From: DATJPW01 sp963752855
GTDB lineage: Bacteria > Desulfobacterota > Desulfomonilia > Desulfomonilales > Desulfomonilaceae
Assembly (NCBI GenBank): GCA_963752855.1
Contig: CAVVZX010000006.1
Coordinates: 62,001 to 126,000, forward strand
Direction of reading: 5' to 3'
Length of the DNA: 64,000 nucleotides
Shown: positions 47,535 through 57,424 of the stretch, one piece after another
How positions within the stretch are numbered: position 1 is the stretch's first letter
How the letters are laid out: every line of letters begins with the position of its first letter
Notes under the pieces: generated by a model
Seen by the model: only the letters and a program-made list of their open reading frames with translations
Told to the model about the DNA's origin: nothing
Databases searched by the model: none
Program-made: the position numbers and the translations under genes

Positions 47535-49689
47535 TCATTTCGTCACTCTGATAAACTGCAGCTGCTTGCATAACTCCATAATCCAAATCAAATCAGATGC
47601 GAATCCAAACCGCACGCTATTAGCCTGATCAAACTCCGGCGCCGGAGCGAGAGAGGCAAGCTGGAATTTGTCCGCCAATTCCGACAGTCGAGCCTTGACG
47701 GTTTTGATGCCCCGAAGGCTTGCGTAACGCGCGGGGCCATGCCAGCAATCGGGAAAGCCTATGCCCAGGACAGCCCCCAGATCCATGCTGTAATAGTCAG
47801 GCAGGACCCCGTCCGTCATGCACCAGAAAGCTTCGTTTACCATTCCGAGAAGCAGGATGTCCTTCGCCTCTTCATTTCCGGGGACCGGCAGCCCTTTTGC
47901 GGGCACTATGTGTTCCAGGGCCGATTCGTTTCGGGCCATTGTTCTGTCATCCAGATAGAACGAAGGCTTGCCTGCGCCGATATAGCCGGCTTCGTACAAT
48001 TTGGTTAGGCTCTCCGGAACCTTGATGCGATCCGGAAAACGGCTGGCCATGAAACTGACACGCATGATAGATGACGCTCCCGCCCGTGGTCCCGTAAATA
48101 TGCAACGGACCTTGTGGAAAACCCGCCTGTAAAGCGAGAAAATCCACATCCCACGGCGATATGCCAAGCTCCGCCAGTCGGAAGCCATTATTGATAAAAT
48201 TGCCGAAAGTCCGGCTGGTGTAAAAGCCCGGACCGTCCCCAACAAGAATCAGTGTCTTGCCCATTGTCCGGCCAACACTGACCGCGGTGGCCACCGCAGA
48301 CGGACTGGATACCGGACCTTTGATCACCTCCAGTAGCGGCATCAGCGGCACAGGCGAAAAGAAGTGCATCCCTACCACCTGCTCAGGTCGGAGCGAGCCT
48401 TGTGAAATATCCGCCATCGGGATCGTCGAGGTGTTGGACGCAAAAATGGCTTCAGGATTGACAGCCTGAACCTGCGCGAGAATCTTGCGTTTAAGTTCAA
48501 GATTCTCGAAAACGCATTCGATGACCAGCGGTATGTTTCTCAGTTCTCCATAATCCGTGGTCCAGTCGATGTTGCTCATGACCGCTTCTTTGCGAGCCTT
48601 TGGCCAGCGGCCTTTTGAAACCATTTTCTCCAGTGTCCGGTCGAGATCATCCACAGAAGCCTTGGTTATGTTTTCGTCCATATCAAGCAAGGTGGTCTTT
48701 ATACCTCGCTCCGCGGCCACCTGCGCAATGCCTCTGCCCATGAGCCCGGCCCCGATTATGGCAATTCTCTCTACTTTAACTGCTTTGGAAGCGTCAGCTT
48801 TGGCGAGCCGAGACCCAAGACTGGTCATGAGAAAGAAGAGATCAATCTTGTTGCGAGTATTTGGATGCTCGAAGAGCGGAACGAATTTTTCAACTTCATT
48901 ACGCGCAGCGTCCTCGAATGGCAGCTTGAGCCCCTCTTCGAGACAATCGATCGCCGCGCTAAGATACGGCCGATCCGGGCAGATGGCATATCGAAACCGC
49001 GCCGTGTCTATGATTTTTTGCTTTTCCTCATCCGTAAGAGAGTCAGGCTCCTGAAAATCAGGGTCATAATTACGATTAATTATGCCTTGATGCTCCTTGA
49101 TCCATGCTTTGGCCAAAGGCTTGAGGTCCCCTGCGGGACACACGGTCAGAAAAGCGGGATTCGCCAAAGATTCCGCAGAGCTGACGCGGCCCGTCGTAAT
49201 CATTTCCACCGCTGTCTTGAAGCCCACTACGCGAGCAAGGGAGCGGGTAGCGCCACCTGCGGGGAAGAGGCCGACATTCACTTCGGGCTGTCCCATCTTG
49301 GACCCGGGCGTGGCAAAGACATGGTCGCATCCCCAAAGGAGAAGCTCCAATCCGCCGCCCAAGGCTGTCTGAGCATTCAGCATGGCTACCACTGGAAACG
49401 GACTCTTGGCCAAGGCCGCCAAGATATCCTGGTACCTGATGAGCGCTAATCTAATGGATTGAGGCGACGCGTCGGTCATGACCTCCTTCAGATTGGCGCC
49501 ATCGAGAAAACTGCTCTTCTTGTCCGAGGCGAGAATGACTCCTCGGACTTTATCCTTATTAGCCCTGTTAACAGCCTTTTCCATGTCGGTCATAAAAATC
49601 TGACCAACAGTGTTGACGGGTCCTGGGGTGCCGATAATGAGCGTCGCCACCATACTTTCTCTATCGAGAATATATTCCACTTCAGACAT
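47535..49689 (-). CDS. fadJ: FadJ-type enoyl-CoA hydratase/3-hydroxyacyl-CoA dehydrogenase (frameshifted)
   Basis: Bifunctional beta-oxidation enzyme. The crotonase domain (about 1-190) has ANLKEVMTD, LNAQTALGGGLELLLWGCD and GQPEVNVGLFPAGGATR with the usual Glu; the Rossmann NAD domain (about 310-490) has IAIIGAGLMGRGIAQVAAE and GMHFFSPVPLMPLLEV. The C-terminal helical domain reads GPLHIYGTTGGSVIYHA, then after one extra base near 48062 VSFMASRFPDRIKVPESL, ending at 47535. Joined length about 717 aa, as for E. coli FadJ. A thiolase gene lies 12 bp upstream, so they form a beta-oxidation operon. Confidence 0.9.
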
Positions 49690-49701
49690 GGCTTCTCCTT
49701 T

Positions 49702-50896
49702 CTAGACGTGCAGTATGGCCGCTTCGCCCTGAGTTAGGCCTCCGCAAATCGCCGCTATTCCGTGTCCTCCGCCCCGGCGTCGCAACTCGTACATCATGGT
49801 CATCAGGATCCTTAAGCCCGAAGCGCCCACAGGATGACCCATTGCAATAGCCCCACCGTTCACATTGGTTTTACGCAGCAGCGCATACCATTTATCCGGA
49901 TCGCCATCGGCCAATACCTTTGCGCTCACAAGCGGCATGGCCGCAAAGGCTTCGTTTATCTCGATGAGATCCATGTCGTCCAATTTCATGGATGCCTTGG
50001 ATAACACTTTTCTAATGGTGAACGCCGGTATCCAGGAAATGCCGTAAGGCATGTCAGTGGCGCCGGCCATTTCCATTATGGTCCCCAAGGGCTGTACTCC
50101 CAGCTCTCTCGCCCGGTCCTCAGTCATAATCACAACCGCCGCCGCTCCGTCATTAAGCCCTGGAGCATTCCCTGCGGTAGTGGTTTTGGACCCGAACACA
50201 GGCGGTAACTGTTCGATGGCCGCCAGGCTGCCGTCAGGCCGAGGGAATTCGTCCTTCGCAAAAAGGAATGTTTGCCCTTTCCTTTTTATTGGTATGGGGG
50301 CTAATTCCTCGTCAAACTTGCCCGCAGCGTCGGCCTCCGCCCATTTCCGTTGCGAGCCCATGCTCCACGTATCCAGCATCCTTTTCGGGATTTCATATTT
50401 GTCAGCGCCGTTGGCCGCATCCACAGCAACGGAATTATAACCGGGGTATGTGATGGGAAAGATGAAATCCCTGAGCTTCACTTCGCCGATCCGGACCCCG
50501 TTTCTCAAGTCGCGCGAGGTATGCGGCACCCGACTCATGGCTTCGACCCCAACAACCAGCGCGGCCGAGTACCTCTCCCAGCCGCATGCCCCATAGAGCC
50601 ATGCGCAACGCGGTGAGGGGCGAACAACATGCTGTGTCGAGAGTCACAGTGAAGCGGTCGATACCTAATTTCAGGCCGATTTGCCGTCCGGTCACCGAAG
50701 CGCCTTCAAAAGACCCGGGAATGCAGTTCCCTGCAAAAATCTGCTCGACTTCCCCGGACAAATCCTTTCCTTGCGCATTCAAAGCGGCTCGACCTGCATG
50801 GACCGCCACATCTAGAGGTTCCATCTCAGAAAGCGATCCGAGATATTTCCCGAATGGCGTCCTTTTTGCGCCCACGATAACGCATTTGTTTGACAT
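49702..50896 (-). CDS. Thiolase (acetyl-CoA acyltransferase), frameshifted
   Basis: Cleaves 3-ketoacyl-CoA in beta-oxidation or condenses acetyl-CoA. Start at ATG 50896 (MSNKCVIVGAKRTPFG). The nucleophile Cys is in TLDTACCSPLTALRMAL; the C-terminal catalytic motifs are EINEAFAAMPLV and NVNGGAIAMGHPVGASG, with GGLTQGEAAILHV at the end. Frame change near 50563 (one extra base in GCGGCC) joins RLGEVLG to AALVVGVEAMSRVPH. About 397 aa, normal. Likely first gene of the operon with fadJ. Confidence 0.9.
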
Positions 50897-51084
50897 TGTT
50901 CCGTTCCCTCCACAGGAGAAGTCGTGAGTCAGAGACAAGAAAATTGGATTCTCTTTCGGATATTGATTGGAATGCCTAGTTGATTATATTTGAAACCGGG
51001 CGGCTATGCACCTAAAATGGAGAGCGCGATTGTAACCATGTGCTTACCCGGGGAATGACTGTTGGATATGGCAGGATGAGGAGT

Positions 51085-51151
51085 GTGGGGCAGGCTTTCC
51101 AGCCTGCCATGTTTGTCAGATTAGGCCGGCAGGCTGGAAAGCCTGCCCCAC
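51085..51151. repeat. Perfect 24-bp inverted repeat
   Basis: The 24 bases at 51085-51108 are the exact reverse complement of 51128-51151, separated by 19 nt. Core words GGGGCAGGC and CAGCCTGCC recur in related form at 54990-55011. It lies in the 373-bp gap 50897-51269 between the thiolase and amidohydrolase genes, which otherwise holds no gene. Confidence 0.8.
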
Positions 51152-51269
51152 GAAAACAGCCCCTATCCCTAAGAAGCTGAACGTTTCCAGTGGTGATGTG
51201 TGACAAAAGGTTTGTCCAGGAAATGGGTCGGCAATCCGTGCGACCACACCGAGTCGTCCTGCCACAAAA

Positions 51270-52169
51270 TTATCGCTTGGCTACCGAGAAAAAATTCATG
51301 GCATTTTCACCCAGGATCAGCGCCAATGATTCTTCCTTAAGGCCAAGTTCACAGAGGCGCTTCAGTTCACGGTCCCAAGCATAGGGCAGGTGGGGGAAAT
51401 CCGTTCCGTACATTATTCGATCGCAACGCATTTCAGAAAGATTCGGGACGTCCTGACCCGGAAAGTAGTCTGCCAGAATCATGGCGTTATCCAGCCACAA
51501 GTTGTCATATTGCTCCAGGAGACGCTGGTACTCCGCATACTCATCCGCTCCCATATGAGGAACACATACCCGCAGCTTGGGATACGCTCTGATTACCTCT
51601 TCAACCGCTTTTGCGCTGCATATCAGGTACGGATCTTTCGGATAATTAAAGACCGGGCTTTTCGGCTCACGACCGACATGCATAATCAGAGGCTGACCGT
51701 GTTTCACGCAGGTTTGATAGATGTCGTGCATCCCGCTGCTGTCCATATCAAAGCCTTGCACGTGCGCGTGCAATTTTACTCCAATGAGACCCATGCGAAA
51801 GGCTTCCTCAAGAATGGCTACCGTGTTTTCCTCACCGGGAAAGACCGTAGCGGTACCTATGACCTGCGGATAGCGGCTGCAAAGTTGCGCCATGTACTCG
51901 TTCAGCGCTCGCGCGATTCCCGGTCTGTGGGCATAATGAAGTCCCACGATGCGATGTATGCCGCGGGATAACAAAAACTCCACAATTTGAGGTGATTTTA
52001 GCCGATGTCGTATCGGCCACGCGTACCGATCGAACCATTGCCAGATGGCTTGAAAGAGTTCATCGGGAAAAAGATGAACGTGAGCGTCAATTACGAGGGG
52101 CAAAGATTCGGGTATTCCATCCCCTTCAGGATCGTCAATTCCGGGTAAAGGAGTGTTGATCATTTTCAC
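51270..52169 (-). CDS. Amidohydrolase-2 family metal-dependent hydrolase
   Basis: TIM-barrel hydrolase or decarboxylase of 299 aa. The metal-binding HxH is in VIDAHVHLFPDE, further ligands are in GVKLHAHVQGF and LIMHVGREP, and the conserved Asp is in MYGTDFPHLPYAWD. This family includes gamma-resorcylate decarboxylase and lactonase-type enzymes acting on small ring acids; substrate cannot be told. The start may be the ATG at 52169 or two codons later. Next to the cyclase gene on the same strand (19 bp). Confidence 0.83.
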   Translation of the reverse strand: MKMINTPLPGIDDPEGDGIPESLPLVIDAHVHLFPDELFQAIWQWFDRYAWPIRHRLKSPQIVEFLLSRGIHRIVGLHYAHRPGIARALNEYMAQLCSRYPQVIGTATVFPGEENTVAILEEAFRMGLIGVKLHAHVQGFDMDSSGMHDIYQTCVKHGQPLIMHVGREPKSPVFNYPKDPYLICSAKAVEEVIRAYPKLRVCVPHMGADEYAEYQRLLEQYDNLWLDNAMILADYFPGQDVPNLSEMRCDRIMYGTDFPHLPYAWDRELKRLCELGLKEESLALILGENAMNFFSVAKR

Positions 52170-52188
52170 GTTGTTTTGTCCGGAGGCA

Positions 52189-53370
52189 TTAGTTGTCAGC
52201 GGGTCGGATCAGGCTGAAGACCTTGACAGGCTGCGCGATATTCTTGAAAACCATGGCTCCCCTGTCGAACATGATGATCTCGTCCCTTATTCGGTTTGCA
52301 GTTTCGGGGCCTATGAGGATGTCGCCGTCTTTGGCGGAAGACGCAATGCGGGCAGCCAGATTCGTCATCGGCCCCGACGCGGTATATGTCATCCTCGTGC
52401 CGGACGAGCCCTGAAATCGGCGCATGCCCAGCGAAGCTTCGCCCGAGTTAATCCCCATGTTGACCTGAACAGGTTGGAAGCGTTTCTCCAACTCTTGATT
52501 TATTTCCGTGGTCCTGCGTCTGATTTCGAGCGCAGCCCGAGCCGAATTGATTGCGTGTTCCTTGCCTGCGCCTTGAAATATTACCATCAATCCGTCGCCG
52601 GCTGTTTCGTTAATGTCGCCGTCATGGGCGTAAAGGATGTCCAGAAAGCTGGAAAAGTACTTTTCAATGATGAAGTTTACTTTCTCCTGGGTGAGGTACT
52701 CGCTGATATGTGTGTATCCTGCGACGTCCAAAAACAGAATTGACACATCGACATCAGTTTTGTCCAAAGACGAGGCATCGGGGTCCTTCTCGAGGATTCG
52801 CTGGACTGTGGCCGGCACAAAGGGGCGGAGTTGATCCAAGATTCGATCAAGTGTAAGTTTTTCCTGGGATATTTTCATGTGCTGCCGGGCATTCTTAAGC
52901 ACGTTCGCGACCAATTCCGCAAGATCGTTGAGCAGAATGAATTCCCTCTCTCCGAGACTACAGCCTTCCTTTGCCACTGCTTCAAGCACAGCCAACGGTT
53001 CGTTTCCTTCGTAAATAGGCAACACGATTTCACAGAGCCCCTCTATGGGCGCTCCTTCAGGCAGGAGCTGGTTGCCGTCAGGCGCCGGCAGGAAGCACAG
53101 CGCTCGCTCAGGTCCCGCCAAAGACTTCAGGACTGTTCTTCTGTCTCTTTTACACAGCTTACAATTTATATTCTCCGGTTCCCTAGCGCAGTGGAGAGGG
53201 CGAGTATAGTGCTGGGCTTCCGGGTCCAGCAGCAGCAAGCACATCTCCTGCAAGTCCGGAATGGTTGTCTTGCACTCGTCCCGAATAGATTCGAGTATAT
53301 CAGCTATATTCAATGATGAGGTGATTCTTCGGGCAACCCGAAAAACGTTCTCAAAACGTTCCTTGTACAT
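52189..53370 (-). CDS. GAF-domain class III nucleotidyl cyclase
   Basis: Signal protein of 393 aa. A GAF-like sensor region (about 1-170) contains a Cys cluster HCAREPENINCKLCKRD, possibly metal- or redox-binding. The catalytic domain (about 205-390) has the metal Asp in SILFLDVAGYTHISE and the second in NETAGDGLMVIF, plus NMGINSGEASLG and MTNLAARIASSA. The residue before TAGDG that is Lys in adenylyl cyclases is Glu here, as in guanylyl cyclases, so the product (cAMP, cGMP or none) is open. No membrane segments. Confidence 0.85.
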   Translation of the reverse strand: MYKERFENVFRVARRITSSLNIADILESIRDECKTTIPDLQEMCLLLLDPEAQHYTRPLHCAREPENINCKLCKRDRRTVLKSLAGPERALCFLPAPDGNQLLPEGAPIEGLCEIVLPIYEGNEPLAVLEAVAKEGCSLGEREFILLNDLAELVANVLKNARQHMKISQEKLTLDRILDQLRPFVPATVQRILEKDPDASSLDKTDVDVSILFLDVAGYTHISEYLTQEKVNFIIEKYFSSFLDILYAHDGDINETAGDGLMVIFQGAGKEHAINSARAALEIRRRTTEINQELEKRFQPVQVNMGINSGEASLGMRRFQGSSGTRMTYTASGPMTNLAARIASSAKDGDILIGPETANRIRDEIIMFDRGAMVFKNIAQPVKVFSLIRPADN

Positions 53371-53475
53371 TTAAGGACTCCGCATTATTCAGGAGTGTCG
53401 ATTACATATATTATAAGAACTGGCGAGAAAAAGTCAGCAGCGTATGCCATGAGGACACGCGTGCACGCCCGGAGA

Positions 53476-53615
53476 TGTCATTGCGACCCCGCTGAAAAGC
53501 GGGGGAAGCAATCCCCGTGCGTCTGGAGAAGATTGCTGGTGGGGACCGGCATCTTGCCGGTCACCCCTAACAGACAGGCGGGACGCCTGTCCCACCATTC
53601 ACTCCCGCAATGACA
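53476..53615. repeat. 140-bp composite palindromic element
   Basis: Terminal arms TGTCATTGCG (53476-53485) and CGCAATGACA (53606-53615) are perfect inverted repeats. Inside are CCCCGCTGAAAAGCGGGG, GACCGGCATCTTGCCGGTC (53544-53562) and GACAGGCGGGACGCCTGTC (53572-53590) hairpins. No coding capacity; resembles non-autonomous dispersed repeats seen in this bacterial group. Fills the gap 53371-53685. Confidence 0.7.
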
Positions 53616-53685
53616 AATCAGACCATTTCGCTCACCACACATGACCAAATAGTAAATGGAGGCACAACTGATTGAATCTCATGGG

Positions 53686-54841
53686 TTATATGGATGCTAG
53701 CTCTTGCCAAAGACCTCTCACAGCGTCCGAAACAATATTTATTGCTTTATCTATTTCAGCCTCAGTGGTCATTTTGCCGGTCGTGAATCTCAGGGTCCCC
53801 TTCGCCCACTCGAGGGGGACTTTCATGGCTTCGAGAACGTGCGAAACTGTGACATCCCCGGAATGGCATGCCGCGCCCGCGGACGCTGCTATTTCGAGCC
53901 CTATTTCTTCCAGAATCCTGTCCGCCTCCAAATCGTGAAACGACAGACTCAGCGTGTTCGGCAGGCGTTTTTCCGGATGGCCGTTGAGCCGAACCTTGGC
54001 GCCCAATTTGTCCACCAACTCTTTTTGGAGCTTGTCTCTGGTAGCCTTCATCACTTGCGCATTCTTATCCAGATCGCGGCGGGCAATCTCACAGGCCTGT
54101 CCAAGCCCGACAATTCCCAGGACGTTCTCTGTGCCCGCCCTTTTGCCGCTCTCCTGTCCCGCGCCTAACATAAATTTGTCAGGCTCATTCCCTTTGCGAA
54201 TGTAAAGCGCTCCTACACCCTTGGGCGCATAGAGCTTATGGCCCGCTATGGACAGCAAATCCACCGACAGGGCATTCACATCAGTTGACAGCTTGCCCAT
54301 TGATTGAGCCGCGTCAGTGTGAAAAACTATTTCACGGCTTCTCGCAATCCCGGAGATTTCCTCTATAGGCTGAACGGTCCCCACTTCGTTGTTTGCGTGC
54401 ATAATCGTGATGAGGATGGTTCCCGATGTTACAGCTGCTTTCAACGTCCGCAGCCTTCACCAGACCCGTTTCATCAACAGGCAAATACGTGACATTAAAC
54501 CCACGCTTCTCCAGAAATCGGCACACTTCAAGGACAGCGGGGTGCTCGACCTGGCTGGTAATAATGTGGGCGCCTTTGGCTTGAAGTCTAAAAGCGGTAC
54601 CGATTATCGCGTGATTGTTGGATTCAGTGCCTCCGCTGGTGAATACGATTTCTTCAGGTCGGCAATTGAGCAAAGAAGCCACCTGCTCGCGGGCTCTAGC
54701 CACCGCCCGTTTAGGCGCAATGCCGTACCAATGGGTGCTGGATGGGTTACCGAACTCCTCGAAGAATGGTTCCATCGCGGCGACGACTTCCGGGTCAAGC
54801 GGCGTAGTGCCGTTGTAATCAAGGTAAATAGGGTTTTGCAT
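53686..54841 (-). CDS. Cysteine desulfurase, IscS/NifS family (frameshifted)
   Basis: PLP enzyme that takes sulfur from cysteine for Fe-S clusters, tRNA thiolation or selenium use. N-terminal IYLDYNGTTPLDPEV, EIVFTSGGTESNNHAIIG and VEHPAVLE; PLP Lys in SIAGHKLYAPKG; RAGTENVLGIVGLGQA; the active-site Cys loop is SAGAACHSGDVTVSHVL. One extra base near 54440 separates the halves (KAADV then LKAAVTSGTILITIM). Start at ATG 54841; an in-frame ATG at 54916 would add 25 unlike residues. No iscU or iscR nearby, so NifS/IscS-like without a defined partner. About 384 aa. Confidence 0.88.
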
Positions 54842-54945
54842 TGGTTTTGTTTTACTGCTTGGGTAATTATTGGTATCGGAGACACATTCATCCCGATCCG
54901 CGCTAAATTCTAGCACGTCCGAGAATCATAGATCAACGCACTGTT

Positions 54946-55012
54946 GGGGCGGGTTTGAAATCCGCCTTTAGTCGGATTAAACAAAAAACGGGCAGGTTTC
55001 AAACCTGCCCCT
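54946..55012. repeat. Palindromic intergenic repeat
   Basis: GGGGCGGGTTTGAAA (54946-54960) pairs, with one mismatch, with the segment ending in AAACCTGCCCC (to 55011), and GGGCAGGTTT/AAACCTGCCC (54990-54999/55001-55010) is a perfect inner stem. Shares words with the elements at 19217 and 51085. Confidence 0.65.
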
Positions 55013-55137
55013 ACGTTCGTACTCAGCGATCCGAGAGAAAAGAGTTTATATGGGGCCGGGGCCTCTCTATTTCAGGGTTATCAAGCCACGATTCTCTATT
55101 CGTGAGTTTGAAGACAATTCCTATTCCATTTGTCGCA

Positions 55138-55301
55138 TCAACCCTCTTCCAAGTTCAATTTCAACATGTTCACAGCGGCTAGTATCCGTTTTGCATTACG
55201 ATTGACCGCGGGAAATTGTCCGATTTTTGGAGCAAATCTTCAGTGAGTCTGTGTAGCTCATTCACCTTCGAGGATAGCTCGTCGATAATTTCCCGATCCA
55301 T
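55138..55301 (-). CDS. Small coiled-coil-like hypothetical protein (frameshifted)
   Basis: From ATG 55301 (AGGA about 9 nt upstream): MDREIIDELSSKVNELHRLT, then EDLLQKSDNF. The frame then hits a stop, but adding one base near 55205 continues as AVNRNAKRILAAVNMLKLNL and EEG to a stop at 55138. Both parts show heptad-like hydrophobic spacing on a charged helix, as expected for one coiled-coil protein of about 54 aa. Function unknown; the nearest genes are the cysteine desulfurase and the TRAP operon. Confidence 0.4.
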
Positions 55302-55396
55302 GTCTAATGTTCCTTTTTCCTCAGATCCCTAAAGCGTTTCAGAAAGGAATGGTCTTGTTCACTGTTTATTCTCACTAAACAAAATTGGAGATCCGT

Positions 55397-55431
55397 CAAA
55401 ACAAAAGCGCTTCTCGTGTTACCGAGAAGCG
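55397..55431 (-). terminator. Intrinsic terminator of the TRAP operon
   Basis: On the minus strand CGCTTCTCG, a 6-nt loop and CGAGAAGCG (55431-55423 / 55416-55408) are followed by C and TTTTGTTTT. It lies 127 bp after the dctM stop. A second perfect hairpin, CGACGGGCC/GGCCCGTCG (55497-55517), lies between. Confidence 0.75.
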
Positions 55432-55557
55432 TAATCATTGCCGGTTTGAGATTTACCGGGCCACAACACTACCAAACTGCTTGTTAATCTTGATCTCGAC
55501 GGGCCAGAGGCCCGTCGACGCCTCATCAGAACTCAACCGCCGCTTAGCGGTAACAAC

Positions 55558-56860
55558 TCATTTCATCAGAAGATTAGGCAACCACAATGAAATTTGTGGG
55601 AATAAAATAAAGACTATCAGACAAATGCTCATGCCCACAATAAAAGGATATACGCCTTTGTAGATCTCCGATATAGGTACGCGCGTGACCCCGGATACCA
55701 CGAAGACGTTAATTGCCACCGGCGGGATAATGATCCCGATCATGGTTATTACCGATACGATCACGCCGAACCAGACCGGGTCGTAGCCCAGCTTGAGAAC
55801 CACCGGCAAGAAAATGGGAGTGGCCAAAATCAGAAACGCGAGATCTTCAATGAAGGAGCCGCCGATAAGAAAGACGCACCATAATAATCATAATGACCCA
55901 GAATCCACCAACGTTCAGACCGCCAAGCCACTCTGCGACCATGAACGGCGTCCGGGTAACGGCAAAGAAGTGGCCCAGGATAGTCGCTCCTGCCACCAGA
56001 AACAATATCATGCAGCCAATGCGAAGCGTTTCTATTATGGCCTGGATGAACTTCTTAAGATTCATATCCTTTTTGGCTATTGTAAGGATGAGGACGGCAA
56101 ATGTGCCGACACTCCCTGCCTCGGTCGGGGTAAAGAAGCCTTGCATCAGACCGCCTACCACAACAATAAACACGATCAGCACCAAGATCACTGGAGGAAG
56201 AGACGCAAAACGCGCTTTCCACGTGGATCTTTCACCCTTCGGGCCCATGGTAGGATCCATCATGCACCACCCGATCAAAGTGATCGCAAAGGTGGCGGCT
56301 ATAATTAAACCGGGAACGATGCCGGCCAGGAAGAGCCTCCCTATGGATGTTTCCGTTAATATCCCATAAATGATCAGCACAACGCTGGGGGGAATAAGGA
56401 CCCCTAATGTCCCTACGGTAGACACTGTGCCGCAGGAGAGTCTCTTGTTGTAACCGTACCGGTCCATTTCAGGCACGGCAATTGTGGCAAATGTAGCCGC
56501 TGTAGCAGGTGAAGAGCCGCAAATCGCCTTGAAAAGGGTTGCCGCTGCGACGGTGCCGACAGCCAGTCCTCCCGGAACATGACCCATGAATTTGTAGGCT
56601 GAGTCATAAAGATTGCGCGCGATCCCGCCACTAGCCCCGACCTGACCCATAAAAACAAATAATGGTATGACGGTCAAACCGTAGGACGATAAGACGTTAT
56701 AAACGTCTTTTGCGACCAGGTTTAATGCGGCATCGACATTAACGATGGCGGCAAACCCTACAAATCCGGCAAGCCCCATCGCAAAGCCGATTTCAAAGCC
56801 CATTAAGAAAAGCACAAAAAGAAATACAAGGGTAAGGATAGTGATAGTTGCTATGCTCAT
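55558..56860 (-). CDS. dctM: TRAP transporter large permease DctM (frameshifted)
   Basis: Large membrane subunit of a tripartite, sodium- or proton-driven uptake system for organic acids. About 12 hydrophobic segments; typical motifs are VIPLFVFMGQVGASGGIAR, FKAICGSSPATAATFATIAV, GTLGVLIPPSVVLIIYGILT and FFTPTEAGSVG. An extra C near 55876 separates the last part, IGGSFIEDLAFLILATPIF. Start at ATG 56860, overlapping the dctQ stop by 4 bp. About 433 aa, as usual. Operon order dctP-dctQ-dctM. Confidence 0.92.
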
Positions 56861-57345
56861 GATTGCCCCTCCCCCTGCTTTTCGGGTTGAAAAATCTCTA
56901 GTAAGAGGACCACACATTCGAAAAAGCAACAAATTGCCATGCCGTAGCAGACAGGGTATTGCGGCAGATGAACGGTAAGCGTGACCTCTCCGATTCGGAA
57001 GTAGTCGCTACCTAACAACCAGAGTTGCCAACCGATGATGATGAACAAAACAATACCTATCAGTCGTGTAATAACGTGAAAAGCCCGGTCCACGGTGGCG
57101 GGCAATTTCCCCTCGAGGAAGTCCATAGCCACATGCCCTTTGGCTCTGGATGTCTGAGGTATGGCAAAGCCTACCATTATCGCTCCCAGGAGGCCCACAA
57201 TTTCGTAGGTTCCCACAATGGGCATCTTGAACATTCTCAATATGACGTCAGAAACCGTGAGTGCGACCATTGCCGTCAGAGCGATGCCGGCGATAACGTA
57301 CATAACCCCGGACACGTTTCCAACTATTGAATCGATTGTCTTCAT
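56857..57345 (-). CDS. dctQ: TRAP transporter small permease DctQ
   Basis: Small four-helix membrane subunit of the TRAP system. 162 aa with four hydrophobic segments (e.g. VMYVIAGIALTAMVALTVSD, GIVLFIIIGWQLWLLG) and the DctQ features VSDVILRMF and GTYEIVGLLGAIMVGFA. Intact. Lies 80 bp after dctP and overlaps dctM by ATGA, so synthesis of the two membrane subunits is coupled. Confidence 0.92.
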   Translation of the reverse strand: MKTIDSIVGNVSGVMYVIAGIALTAMVALTVSDVILRMFKMPIVGTYEIVGLLGAIMVGFAIPQTSRAKGHVAMDFLEGKLPATVDRAFHVITRLIGIVLFIIIGWQLWLLGSDYFRIGEVTLTVHLPQYPVCYGMAICCFFECVVLLLEIFQPEKQGEGQS

Positions 57346-57424
57346 TATATTCCCACCACACCTGGAAGTTTCGCCTCGCCCGCTCGGGATAAGAGAAGGC
57401 TGAGGCGACGCTATGCTATTGGAA

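Noticed and set aside
55385..55663. 92-residue plus-strand frame after the TRAP operon
   Set aside because: It runs through the terminator hairpins and into dctM antisense; no start signal.
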